64,000 bases of DNA from Virgibacillus ihumii. Its GTDB lineage: Bacteria; Bacillota; Bacilli; Bacillales; Amphibacillaceae. This document shows positions 34,817-43,440 of the stretch, piece by piece. Made by a program: the position numbers and the translations under genes. The stretch is from the NCBI RefSeq assembly GCF_902726655.1, contig NZ_CACVAN010000001.1, forward strand, positions 186,001-250,000, given 5' to 3'. Numbering within the stretch: position 1 is the stretch's first letter; every line of letters starts with the position of its first letter. The notes under the pieces are model-generated. The model was not told the origin of the DNA and did not search any database. It was given only the letters and a program-made list of their open reading frames with translations.

Positions 34817-36142
34817 GTGAAAAAATATAATGTGCTTGTAGTTGGTGGTGGAAGTACATGGACGCCGGGGTTACTAAAAGGAATGTGTTCGAGAAAAGAG
34901 ACTTTTCCGATTAATCGGTTAGTTATGTATGATATTGATTATGATCGCCAACAAACGATCGGTGAATTTGCGAAAGTACTATTTAATGAAGAGTACCCGG
35001 AAATTGATTTTAGTTATACAACAGATAAAGAAGAAGCATTTCAGGAAGATATCGATTTTGTTTTCGTACAAATGCGTACAGGCGGCTATGCCATGCGTGA
35101 AAAAGACGAAAAGATTCCATTAAACCTAGGTGTTATTGGCCAGGAAACGTGTGGACCGGGCGGTTTTGCATACGGTATGCGTTCCATCAGAGACATGGTT
35201 GAGCTTGTAAAAGATGTACGAAACAAAACAAAAGATGCATGGATTTTAAATTATACAAATCCGGCAGCTATTGTTGCGGTAGCATTACAGCAAATATTCC
35301 CTGAAGATAAACGAATCCTGAATATTTGTGATCAGCCCGAAAATCTGCTTCGCTCGTACGGGCGTTTGCTTGATATGAACGAAAGGGATTTTGACCCTGT
35401 TTATTTCGGATTAAATCACTTCGGCTGGTTTACACATTTATATGATCAAGAAGGTAACGATTTACTTCCTAAATTAAGGAAAACGATTCTTGAAGGTGGA
35501 TTCCGCCCAGCTGACTATGAACAGCGTGATCAATCATGGCTTGATACGTATGCCATGGTCGAACAGATGGTACAAGATTTTCCGGATTATCTGCCAAACA
35601 CGTATTTACAGTATTATTTATATCCGGATAAGGTACTAAATAAACTGGACCCTGAATTCACACGTACAAATGAAGTACAGGCAGGAAGAGAAAAACGTGT
35701 GTTTGAGGATTGCGCCCGTGTTGCTGAAGCAGGAACAACGAAGGATTCCAATGTTGTTGAAAATGACGCACATGGCGAGTTTATCCTAATTGTTGCAGAG
35801 TCGATTGCTCATAATAAAGGTAATAATTTTGTTGTAATTTTGAAAAACGATGGTATTATCAGCAATCTGCCGGATGACGCGATGGTTGAAGTGGCAACGA
35901 GTTTGACAGCAAATGGTCCACGGCCATATGCAGTTGGTGAAATTCCAACTTTCTATAAAGGAATGATTGAGGGACAGTATGCATATGAAAAACTTACTGC
36001 TGAAGCATTTATAGAAGGTTCTTACAGTAAAGCACTTCAGGCTTTAACATTAAATCGTACGATTGTTTCTGCAACAAAAGCAAAAGAAGTGTTAGATGCG
36101 TTAATTGAAGCGAACAAAGAATACTGGCCGGAATTAAGGTAA
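34817..36142 (+). CDS. glvA: GH4 6-phospho-alpha-glucosidase (maltose-6'-phosphate glucosidase)
   Basis: Hydrolyses phosphorylated disaccharides brought in by the PTS. The 441-residue protein begins with the NAD-binding VVGGGSTWTPGL of glycoside hydrolase family 4 and carries ICDQPENLL near residue 170 and GLNHFGWFTH near 200, the cysteine-histidine metal site. CDxP rather than CNxP is the form associated with alpha-glucosidases (GlvA/MalH). The enzyme needs NAD+, Mn2+ and reducing conditions, as known for the family. GTG 34817 has AGGAG eight bases upstream; earlier in-frame starts are less well placed. It lies 93 bases ahead of the PTS gene and is divergent from the RpiR-type regulator. Confidence 0.9.
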   Translation: MKKYNVLVVGGGSTWTPGLLKGMCSRKETFPINRLVMYDIDYDRQQTIGEFAKVLFNEEYPEIDFSYTTDKEEAFQEDIDFVFVQMRTGGYAMREKDEKIPLNLGVIGQETCGPGGFAYGMRSIRDMVELVKDVRNKTKDAWILNYTNPAAIVAVALQQIFPEDKRILNICDQPENLLRSYGRLLDMNERDFDPVYFGLNHFGWFTHLYDQEGNDLLPKLRKTILEGGFRPADYEQRDQSWLDTYAMVEQMVQDFPDYLPNTYLQYYLYPDKVLNKLDPEFTRTNEVQAGREKRVFEDCARVAEAGTTKDSNVVENDAHGEFILIVAESIAHNKGNNFVVILKNDGIISNLPDDAMVEVATSLTANGPRPYAVGEIPTFYKGMIEGQYAYEKLTAEAFIEGSYSKALQALTLNRTIVSATKAKEVLDALIEANKEYWPELR

Positions 36143-36235
36143 TGGTTTTTAAAAGACAGGGAGGCTGTTGCATGCTTCCTGTCTGATTAACCAAACTTGT
36201 ATCCGTTTACTTTAAAATAGACGAGGAGGGGAAGC

Positions 36236-38338
36236 ATGAAGAAGATTTTTAACTTCGATTTTTTTCAACGCATAGGTAAGACATTTATGGTCATCATTTC
36301 GTTACTTCCTGCAGCGGGTTTATTGCTGGGGATCGGAACGACCTTACAATCGCCATATTTAATTGAGTATCTGCCATTTCTGGAATCCGATTTTTGGCAA
36401 ACGATTGCAGAATTAATGATCGGTGCAGGAAATGCAATATTCGGGAATTTAGGTGTATTATTTGCAGTAGGTATTGCCGGAAGCTGGACTGGAGGTAAAG
36501 CAGCAGCTGGACTATCTGCGTTGGTTGGATATATGGTAATGCATACTGTAATTGGTATTGTACTAGGTATAAATATGGATAATATTTCTGAAGCGGGTCA
36601 TGTTCTTGAATTAGGTATCCCTACCCTTCAGGTTGGGGTGTTTGGTGGGATTATAATGGGATTTATGACAGCTGCCCTTTATAATAAATACCATGATTTC
36701 AAAATGCCTGAGATGTTATCCTTCTTTGGTGGTGCACGATTTGTTCCTATTATTACAGCGACATATTCAATCGCTCTTGCCCTTATTTTGACTGTTATCT
36801 GGCCGCCCATTCAGGACGGGATTTATGCGCTTGGCTCCGCATTATCAGGAGAAAACACCCCGGCATATTTTATGTTTATTTACGGAGTGGTAGAACGTGG
36901 ATTAATTCCATTTGGATTACACCATATATTCTACATTCCAATCCGTTTTTCAGAGGTAGGTGGGACATATACAACACTTGCAGGAAATATTGTATCTGGT
37001 GACACAGCAATGTATATGGCTCAGCTTGCTGATAAACAAATAAATGATGCAGTTGAAATTACGGCTGGACGTTTTATGGCAGGGAAATTCCCATTTGTCA
37101 TGTTTGGTTTACCTGCAGCGGCTTTAGCAATGTATCATATGGCAAAACCTGAAAATAAAAAGGCAGTTTCGGGAATATTATTCACAGCTGCAGGGACCGC
37201 ATTCCTAACAGGAATCACAGAACCGATTGAATTCACATTCTTATTCGTTGCGCCGTTATTGTATGTTTTTCATACATTGATGGCAGGACTTTCGTTTATG
37301 CTCATGTATATCCTTGATGTAAATGTTGGATATGCAGGAGGATCGGGAATCATTGATTTCACTCTATTTGGTATTTTGCCGGGAGTCGGTGAACCGTGGT
37401 GGTATGTCGTTATTGTAGGTCTATTAATGTCCGTCATATACTACGCAGTATTTAGATGGGCAATCAAGAAATGGGATCTGCAAACACCTGGACGCGGCGG
37501 TGAAGAAACCAACCGTATGTATACAAAAGAAGATTATAAAGCAAAAACAAAAGGAGCTGCAGGTGCTGCCGATCAAAAAGCATATGAGGTACTGTCGGCA
37601 CTTGGCGGCGCAAGCAATATAAACAACCTTGATGCATGTATTACACGTTTAAGAGTTGGTGTTAACGATAAAGGTAATGTAAATAAAACAGAACTGCAAT
37701 CGCTCGGTGCTTCCGGCGTGCTCGAAGTAGGAAATGGTGTACAAGCCATTTTTGGCCCGACATCTGATACGTTAAAAAATCAAATCCAGAATATTCTTGG
37801 TGGAAAGACGGACAATGCAACAACTGAAACTGCTGCTTCACACGTAACAAAAGAAACACCAAACAGTTCAGTAAATACTACTGTTTCGTTGACCGCTCCG
37901 GCATCCGGTAAAGTTGTTTCATTGGAAGAAGTACCTGATGAAGTATTCTCGCAAAAAATGATGGGCGATGGCATTGCAATACAACCTTCTTCAGGAGACA
38001 TTGTCTCTCCAATTGATGGTGAAATTGTCAGCGTATTTCCAGCCAAACATGCTATAACACTTCGCACAAATGAAGGCGCAGAGTTATTAATTCATATGGG
38101 CTTGGATACAGTGAATCTAAATGGAGAAGGCTTTGAGATCAAAGTTTCAGCAGAAGATAAAATTCGTACAGGTGATCCTATAGCACAAATGAATATCGAT
38201 TTTCTTGCTGAAAAAGGCTATAACACGATTACTCCGATTATTGTAATGAATGGCGATCAATATAAAGTGAACCATCAAGCTTATCCGTATAGTGTTACTG
38301 CAGGGGAAGAGGTTTTGGTTGAGATGAATAGAGAATAG
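36236..38338 (+). CDS. PTS alpha-glucoside transporter, fused IICBA
   Basis: A 700-residue three-domain permease. The IIC membrane domain fills about residues 1-425 (ISLLPAAGLLLGIGTTL, then ITEPIEFTFLFVAPLLY). The IIB domain has NLDACITRLRVGV with the phosphorylated cysteine near 467. After an alanine/threonine-rich linker, a IIA-Glc-type domain carries LLIHMGLDTVNLNGEGF with the active histidine near 619. It imports and 6-phosphorylates maltose-like sugars, which the preceding GH4 enzyme splits. GAGGAGGGG precedes ATG 36236. In B. subtilis the corresponding GlvC lacks the IIA domain, so the fused form is more self-contained. A terminator follows at once. Confidence 0.92.
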   Translation: MKKIFNFDFFQRIGKTFMVIISLLPAAGLLLGIGTTLQSPYLIEYLPFLESDFWQTIAELMIGAGNAIFGNLGVLFAVGIAGSWTGGKAAAGLSALVGYMVMHTVIGIVLGINMDNISEAGHVLELGIPTLQVGVFGGIIMGFMTAALYNKYHDFKMPEMLSFFGGARFVPIITATYSIALALILTVIWPPIQDGIYALGSALSGENTPAYFMFIYGVVERGLIPFGLHHIFYIPIRFSEVGGTYTTLAGNIVSGDTAMYMAQLADKQINDAVEITAGRFMAGKFPFVMFGLPAAALAMYHMAKPENKKAVSGILFTAAGTAFLTGITEPIEFTFLFVAPLLYVFHTLMAGLSFMLMYILDVNVGYAGGSGIIDFTLFGILPGVGEPWWYVVIVGLLMSVIYYAVFRWAIKKWDLQTPGRGGEETNRMYTKEDYKAKTKGAAGAADQKAYEVLSALGGASNINNLDACITRLRVGVNDKGNVNKTELQSLGASGVLEVGNGVQAIFGPTSDTLKNQIQNILGGKTDNATTETAASHVTKETPNSSVNTTVSLTAPASGKVVSLEEVPDEVFSQKMMGDGIAIQPSSGDIVSPIDGEIVSVFPAKHAITLRTNEGAELLIHMGLDTVNLNGEGFEIKVSAEDKIRTGDPIAQMNIDFLAEKGYNTITPIIVMNGDQYKVNHQAYPYSVTAGEEVLVEMNRE

Positions 38339-38346
38339 TGCAAGGA

Positions 38347-38378
38347 AGAGGTTATCTAAAACGATAGCCTCTTTTTAT
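38347..38378 (+). terminator. Intrinsic terminator after the PTS gene
   Basis: AGAGGTTATC pairs with GATAGCCTCT (one G-T pair) across six bases and is followed by a run of T. Confidence 0.85.
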
Positions 38379-38459
38379 GGAGTCTGCTACCCGATACCAT
38401 TCTGAGTAATTTATCAATTCATTTTGAGATATCGGGAAGAATCTGATTTTAAGTTGCGC

Positions 38460-38490
38460 TTTACGTTAACGTTAATGATAAGATTATAAT
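38460..38490 (+). promoter_or_regulatory. MerR-type promoter with ACGTTAACGT operator
   Basis: TTTACG at 38460-38465 and TATAAT at 38485-38490 are 19 bp apart, the stretched spacing used by MerR regulators. The perfect palindrome ACGTTAACGT (38463-38472) overlaps the -35 box. It lies 20 bases before the merR start and resembles the LiuR-type site I recall from fatty-acid/branched-chain catabolism regulators. Autoregulation of the merR-ligase-dehydrogenase operon is the natural reading. Confidence 0.7.
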
Positions 38491-38509
38491 AAAAGCGAGG
38501 AGGAGGGCT

Positions 38510-38890
38510 GTGAAGACGATTGCGGAAGTTGCTGCGGAGTTTGGTGTGTCGACAAGGACGATTCGTTATTATGAGGAAATTGGTCTTTTGGTGCCGGGGC
38601 GAACTTCGGGTAACAGGCGAATGTATTCCAAGACTGATATGACAAGGTTGAAGCTTATTTTTCGCGGGAAGCGATATGGTTTCTCGCTTGAAGAAATTAA
38701 AGAAATGATTTTGCTTTTTGATGAGGATCGAACGGGTAAAAAACAACTCAAGCGAACGATCGAATACGGGGAGTCAAGAATTGCGGAAATTGAGGGTACG
38801 ATTGCGGAGTTTCAGGCGTTAAAAGCAGAAATGGAAATACTTTTGGGGCAGTTTAAACAAAAATTACGGGAAGAGGAGGAAGGTTCATGA
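38510..38890 (+). CDS. MerR-family transcriptional regulator
   Basis: A 126-residue regulator: an N-terminal winged helix (MKTIAEVAAEFGVSTRTIRYYEEIGLL, shortened here to its start at residue 1-25), the RRMYSKTDMTRLKLI wing and a C-terminal coiled coil for dimerisation. No metal-binding cysteines are present, so a metal sensor is unlikely; members next to acyl-CoA genes sense fatty-acid or branched-chain intermediates. GAGGAGGAGG lies just before GTG 38510. Its stop overlaps the ligase start (ATGA), so the three genes form one operon under the 19-bp-spaced promoter described above. Confidence 0.87.
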   Translation: MKTIAEVAAEFGVSTRTIRYYEEIGLLVPGRTSGNRRMYSKTDMTRLKLIFRGKRYGFSLEEIKEMILLFDEDRTGKKQLKRTIEYGESRIAEIEGTIAEFQALKAEMEILLGQFKQKLREEEEGS

Positions 38891-40389
38891 ACAGTTCGAA
38901 GTTGCTGGCGCGTAATGCAAGGAAGTATCCATTACAGGAGGCGGTGGTTTGTCAGGGCCGTCGGTTGACTTATCGGGAACTGGATTTTCATGTAAATTGT
39001 TTTGGAAGCGCTATCAAAGGAAAGGGGATTGACAAAGGGGATAAAGTTGCCTTGCTGATGCCGAACGTTATAGAATTTGCGATTGCCTATTTTGCGGTGC
39101 AGCGCCTTGGTGCAATCGTTGTTCCGGTAAATGCGAAACTCACGGGTTCGGAAGTGGAGTATATTGTGGAAAATTCTGATGCGAAGGCGTTCATCGTGCA
39201 TGAGTTGTTATTTCAAGGTGTAAAGCATTTCACGGCTCCATCCATATTAATTAAAACAGGGGATTTTGATGGGGACTGGCAAAGTTTTGAGGCGTTGATG
39301 GAAAGCGGGAGTGCTGATCCAATTTCCTGTGATTTAACTGAGGATGATCTTTCCACCATTTTGTATACGTCGGGTACTACCGGGAAGCCAAAGGGAGTGT
39401 TGTTCAGTTACCGCAATATTTTATCCGTTGCCAATTTGGTTTGTGTCGAAATGGAAGTGAAGCCGGAAAGCCGTATTTTGTTGATGATGCCGCTCAGTCA
39501 TTCAGCGCCGCTTCATTTATTTTTCATGGCGGGAATGATAGTCGGTTCTACATTGGTGTTGACCCCGACTTTTACGCCGGATCTTTTCCTGGATACGGTT
39601 GAACAGGAAAAAACAACTCATTTCTTTGGTGCACCTGTCGCATATCTCACAACTGCACAGCATCCACGGATAAACGAAGCTGACTTGTCATCCATGAAGT
39701 GGTGGGTGTATGGGGGTGCAGCATTGTCGACAAAAGAGGTAAAACATATTAAACAGGTTTTTCCGAATGGGAATCTGGTTTGTGTCTATGGTCTGACCGA
39801 AGCGGGGCCAAGCGGGACGTTGCTGCTGGATCATGAGCATGAAACGAAAGCGGGAAGTATCGGCAAACGTGCAGCACTTGGTACGGAAATCAAAATTATC
39901 GATAATGATGGGAACGGACTGTCGCCTGGCGAAGTGGGGGAGATTGCACTCCATGGTGAAGGAAATATGGTCGGATATTACAACAACCCGGACGCAACAG
40001 ATGAGGTGTTGCAGAACGGCTGGCTGCGGACAGGTGACCTGGCAATGAAGGATGATGATGGATATTTTTGGATTGTCGATCGGAAAAAGGACATGATTAT
40101 TTCCGGCGGTGTTAATGTGTATCCGAAAGAAATTGAAGATGTTTTCCTGATGTATGAAGGGGTGACGGAGGTTGCTGTAATTGGTGTACCGCATCCGGAA
40201 TGGGGAGAAACCGTTAAAGCCATCTTTGCGGCGAACGAAAAGGTGACTCAAAATGATGTGAAAAGCTTTTTGCAAGAACGGCTTGCATCGTACAAAGTGC
40301 CGCGAATCTATGAACAGGTTGAGGCGTTACCAAGAAATGCCTCCGGAAAAATTTTAAAACAGGTTTTGCGGGAAGGGGTTGCCAATTGA
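38887..40389 (+). CDS. Acyl-CoA synthetase (AMP-forming)
   Basis: A 500-residue member of the ANL superfamily that activates a carboxylic acid to its CoA thioester through an acyl-AMP. Motifs in order: TILYTSGTTGKPKGVLFSY (P-loop-like A3), VYGLTEAGPSG (A5), WLRTGDLAMKDDDGYFWIVDRKKDMI (A7-A8) and the catalytic lysine in NASGKILKQVLRE near the end. The substrate could be a medium- or long-chain fatty acid or another carboxylate; it cannot be told by eye. It is translationally coupled to merR upstream and to the acyl-CoA dehydrogenase downstream, which would take its product as substrate. Confidence 0.9.
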   Translation: MNSSKLLARNARKYPLQEAVVCQGRRLTYRELDFHVNCFGSAIKGKGIDKGDKVALLMPNVIEFAIAYFAVQRLGAIVVPVNAKLTGSEVEYIVENSDAKAFIVHELLFQGVKHFTAPSILIKTGDFDGDWQSFEALMESGSADPISCDLTEDDLSTILYTSGTTGKPKGVLFSYRNILSVANLVCVEMEVKPESRILLMMPLSHSAPLHLFFMAGMIVGSTLVLTPTFTPDLFLDTVEQEKTTHFFGAPVAYLTTAQHPRINEADLSSMKWWVYGGAALSTKEVKHIKQVFPNGNLVCVYGLTEAGPSGTLLLDHEHETKAGSIGKRAALGTEIKIIDNDGNGLSPGEVGEIALHGEGNMVGYYNNPDATDEVLQNGWLRTGDLAMKDDDGYFWIVDRKKDMIISGGVNVYPKEIEDVFLMYEGVTEVAVIGVPHPEWGETVKAIFAANEKVTQNDVKSFLQERLASYKVPRIYEQVEALPRNASGKILKQVLREGVAN

Positions 40390-41936
40390 TGAAGGTATTG
40401 CAGGAAACAACAATGGAGGGGCGGCGGAATTTTTTTACCGAAGATGAATTTTTTCAAAAGCTGTTGAAGAAACATCTGGACGATGAATTGTATGCTTATG
40501 CAAAAGGGGAATTGGAAAAATTCGGGGATTCCTGTGCGAATGAAATTGACGAACGTGCGGTCCATACCGATCGGGATGGAAGACCACAGTTAATCCGATA
40601 CAACAAGTATGGGGAAGAAGTGTCGGAAGTATGGGTGAACGAAGGCTATCAAAAAACAGTTGCGGAAACGTATGGAACTGGAATTGTCGGCTATGTGCAC
40701 AAAGAGATACCTGAACTTGGGCGGAAAGGAAACTATACCTACAGTTTTGCGCAGGGTTATCTGTTGTCACAGGCTGAACCGGGATTCCACTGCCCAGTTA
40801 CACTGACCCAGGCAACTGCTTATTTGCTTGACCACTATGCTGATGAATCGGTTAAACAACGGTTTTTGCCGCATGTCTGTTCAACCGGTGATGTCGAATT
40901 GTATGAGGGTGCCACATTTCTCACGGAAAGACAAGGCGGATCTGACGTTGGTGCCAATGTGGTACAGGCAAAAGAGGAAGATGGTCACTATCGGTTGCAT
41001 GGTGAAAAATATTTTGCCTCAAATGCCGGGATGTGCGGCGTTGCCATGGTTCTCGCAAGACGGGAAGGAGCGCCAGCCGGAACACGCGGTCTAACACTGT
41101 TCGCCGTTCCATGGAAAAAAGAAGACGGAAGTGTGAACCATCTGCGCATTCGGCGGTTAAAGGATAAGCTTGGTGTACGTGCAGTTCCATCTGCTGAAGT
41201 GGAGTTTGACGGGGCAAAAGCATATGTGGTCGGTGATCCAAACCACGGATTCTACTATATGATGGAGGCTCTTAATCTATCACGAATTTGCAATACAATT
41301 GCATCTATTAGTATCATGCGTAGAAGCTATGCTGAAGCAAAAGCATATGCTGAGCGCCGTGAAGCTTTTGGCAAAAGGCTGGTTGAATTTCCAATGGTTC
41401 AGCAAACACTCAATCGGCTTAAGCGGAAACTGGAGGCAGAAACGGCAGCTACATTCGAGATGGTTCAATTGTATGAAAAGGTTACGAACGGAAATGCGAC
41501 AAAAGGGGAAGAGGCCCTAAATCGCCTGCTGATTGCCATCATGAAAAAGGAGTCAGCAGAACAGGCAATTGCTTTTGCGCATGAGGCAATTGAAATGCAC
41601 GGCGGAAACGGTTATATTGAAGACTTTGTCACCCCAAGACTGCTCCGGGATGCACAGGTGTTAACTGTCTGGGAGGGCACCGCAAATATTCTCGGACTGG
41701 AGTTGATTCGTTTGGTCAATAAGTTTTCCGCACATGAGATTTTTTTTCATGATTTGAAAGAACGACTGGACGGAATGGCAGCGCCGGAATTAGTGGAGCA
41801 ATGGCAAATGTTAAAAGATCGTCTTGATGTTTTTGCTGAGGACGACCAGGTTACCCAGGAATTAAAAGCGAAATCGATAAGTAAAGAAATGGCGGAGTTG
41901 TATGAACAGGTGGTATACGAAGAATTGAGCTGCTGA
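40389..41936 (+). CDS. Acyl-CoA dehydrogenase, AidB-like
   Basis: A 515-residue flavoprotein of the acyl-CoA dehydrogenase superfamily. Seen are TLTQATAYLL, FLTERQGGSDVGANVV (FAD-contact region), NLSRICNTIASISIMRRSYAEA and the C-terminal MHGGNGYIEDFVTPRLLRDAQVLTVWEGTANI, the tetramer and FAD-binding end. The long N-terminal domain and RQGGSDVG form place it near the AidB/ACAD-11 branch rather than the short-chain enzymes. It would oxidise the acyl-CoA made by the preceding ligase; a role in alkylation protection, as for AidB, is less likely in this context. The start overlaps the ligase stop (TGATG). A terminator lies 110 bases downstream. Confidence 0.86.
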   Translation: MKVLQETTMEGRRNFFTEDEFFQKLLKKHLDDELYAYAKGELEKFGDSCANEIDERAVHTDRDGRPQLIRYNKYGEEVSEVWVNEGYQKTVAETYGTGIVGYVHKEIPELGRKGNYTYSFAQGYLLSQAEPGFHCPVTLTQATAYLLDHYADESVKQRFLPHVCSTGDVELYEGATFLTERQGGSDVGANVVQAKEEDGHYRLHGEKYFASNAGMCGVAMVLARREGAPAGTRGLTLFAVPWKKEDGSVNHLRIRRLKDKLGVRAVPSAEVEFDGAKAYVVGDPNHGFYYMMEALNLSRICNTIASISIMRRSYAEAKAYAERREAFGKRLVEFPMVQQTLNRLKRKLEAETAATFEMVQLYEKVTNGNATKGEEALNRLLIAIMKKESAEQAIAFAHEAIEMHGGNGYIEDFVTPRLLRDAQVLTVWEGTANILGLELIRLVNKFSAHEIFFHDLKERLDGMAAPELVEQWQMLKDRLDVFAEDDQVTQELKAKSISKEMAELYEQVVYEELSC

Positions 41937-42046
41937 GTTTATGTAAAAATATTGAGGGGTTGGAAGATAACTAGAATCTTCAATTTTAAAAATGAACAAT
42001 ACCTAACTTAGAGACACGGGAAAGGTTCAATTCTTGTCATCCTGAT

Positions 42047-42082
42047 AAAAAACCTGAATCCACAGTGGTTCAGGTTTTTTTG
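42047..42082 (+). terminator. Intrinsic terminator
   Basis: AAAAAACCTGAA and TTCAGGTTTTTT form a 12-bp stem; the inner CCAC/TGG extends it. It ends the merR-ligase-dehydrogenase operon and is symmetric enough to work in both directions. Confidence 0.85.
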
Positions 42083-42167
42083 AAATGTACCTCAGCAACC
42101 GTGTTTCATTTTATAAACAAACGGTCCATTGTATAATAGAGGAAACGCGCTGGGGGTGGTTTCAGTG

Positions 42168-43295
42168 ATGATTGCGATTGTTGGCGGTGGTATTGGTGGT
42201 CTTGCTTTAGCTGCAGGACTGCGTAAGATAGGAATGGATGTGCATGTATTTGAGCAGGCGCGTTCGTTTAAACCCCTTGGTGCCGGTCTGGGACTTGGCA
42301 GTAATGCGATGCTTGCGTTAGATCGGATGGGGATTGCAGAAGATGTTGTAAAGGCTGGTATGCCACTTAAAGAGCAGCAGTTTTTGAATGGCGATTTGAA
42401 GGTAATGAATAAGATTGATTTTTCTCTGTTAAAGAAGAAATTCGATGAGGAAACGATTACAATTCATCGGGCGCATTTGCATGAAGCGTTATTCCGTGCA
42501 GTTGACGGTTCCAATTTTCATTTTGATAAACAGGTGATTGACTTTGAGCAATATGATGATTCTGTCGCCCTGACTTTTCAGGATAATACGAAGCATAATT
42601 TTGATTACGTTGTAGCGGCTGATGGAATTCACTCCATCTTTCGTCAAAACCTCATGCCGAGTAGTGTTCCGCGTTATGCAGGTTATACGTGCTGGCGCGG
42701 GATTGCGAAGAATAAGGGAGATGTTCCGTTACATATTTCATCCGAAGCATGGTCCAAACAAGGGCGATTTGGCTGGGCACCGCTTCATAATGGTGATGTG
42801 TACTGGTTTGCTTGTGTTAATGCCGTTGAAAATGATGAACACTATGCAAGTTTGAATAAAAACGAGACGGCGAGTTTGTTTTCCCATTTTTCTCCTGTAG
42901 TAGCACGCTTAATCAGTGAATCGGAGGATGCTTATTTTTTGCATCACGATTTGTATGATATTAAACCGTTGGAATCCTTTGTTTATGATCGCGTTATTTT
43001 ACTGGGTGATGCTGCTCATACGACAACACCGAATATGGGGCAGGGAGCGGGGCAAGCAATTGAGGATGCGTATGAATTAATGCTTGCCATTGACAATGAA
43101 TCTTCTATGACCGCAGCTTTGTCACGTTATGATACAAAGCGTGTTAAAAAAGCAAACAAAGTTATTAAGCTTTCCAGACAAATTGGCTGGGCAGCACAGT
43201 GGCAAAACCCATTATTAATTGGATTTCGGAACACCGTATTTCCGCTGATTCCAAAATCTTTACTGTTTCGTAGATTGACTTTCTTATTTAAATAG
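42168..43295 (+). CDS. FAD-dependent aromatic-ring-type monooxygenase
   Basis: A 375-residue flavoprotein of the UbiH/salicylate-hydroxylase group. The FAD site IVGGGIGGLALAAGLRK is at residues 4-20, DYVVAADGIHS (the DG motif) near 160, and the second FAD motif RVILLGDAAHTTTPNMGQGAGQA near 280-302 (read in two parts: LLGDAAHTTTP and NMGQGAGQAIEDA). The substrate is unknown; members hydroxylate aromatic or quinone-like compounds with NAD(P)H and oxygen. GGGGGTGG lies eight bases before ATG 42168. A TATAAT-like box is at 42132-42137. It stands alone between two terminators. Confidence 0.87.
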   Translation: MIAIVGGGIGGLALAAGLRKIGMDVHVFEQARSFKPLGAGLGLGSNAMLALDRMGIAEDVVKAGMPLKEQQFLNGDLKVMNKIDFSLLKKKFDEETITIHRAHLHEALFRAVDGSNFHFDKQVIDFEQYDDSVALTFQDNTKHNFDYVVAADGIHSIFRQNLMPSSVPRYAGYTCWRGIAKNKGDVPLHISSEAWSKQGRFGWAPLHNGDVYWFACVNAVENDEHYASLNKNETASLFSHFSPVVARLISESEDAYFLHHDLYDIKPLESFVYDRVILLGDAAHTTTPNMGQGAGQAIEDAYELMLAIDNESSMTAALSRYDTKRVKKANKVIKLSRQIGWAAQWQNPLLIGFRNTVFPLIPKSLLFRRLTFLFK

Positions 43296-43348
43296 CTGAT
43301 GGGTTTGGGGAAGTGGAGGTGAAACTGTCGCTTCCATGGTAAATGACA

Positions 43349-43380
43349 GGCAAAAAAACTGCCCTTTAACAGGGCAGTTG
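43349..43380 (-). terminator. Intrinsic terminator for the M14 peptidase gene
   Basis: AACTGCCC and GGGCAGTT form the stem; only the minus-strand reading is followed by a T7 run, so it serves the leftward peptidase gene. Confidence 0.8.
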
Positions 43381-43440
43381 GAAGTAACAATTGATCAATC
43401 TATTATTCGAAAGTAGGATCATCCTATTATTTAAACTCCT

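Noticed and set aside
39688-40275. 195-codon minus-strand frame opposite the acyl-CoA synthetase
   Set aside because: The plus-strand enzyme has complete motifs; the antisense frame is rich in His/Ile/Phe and has no recognisable domain.
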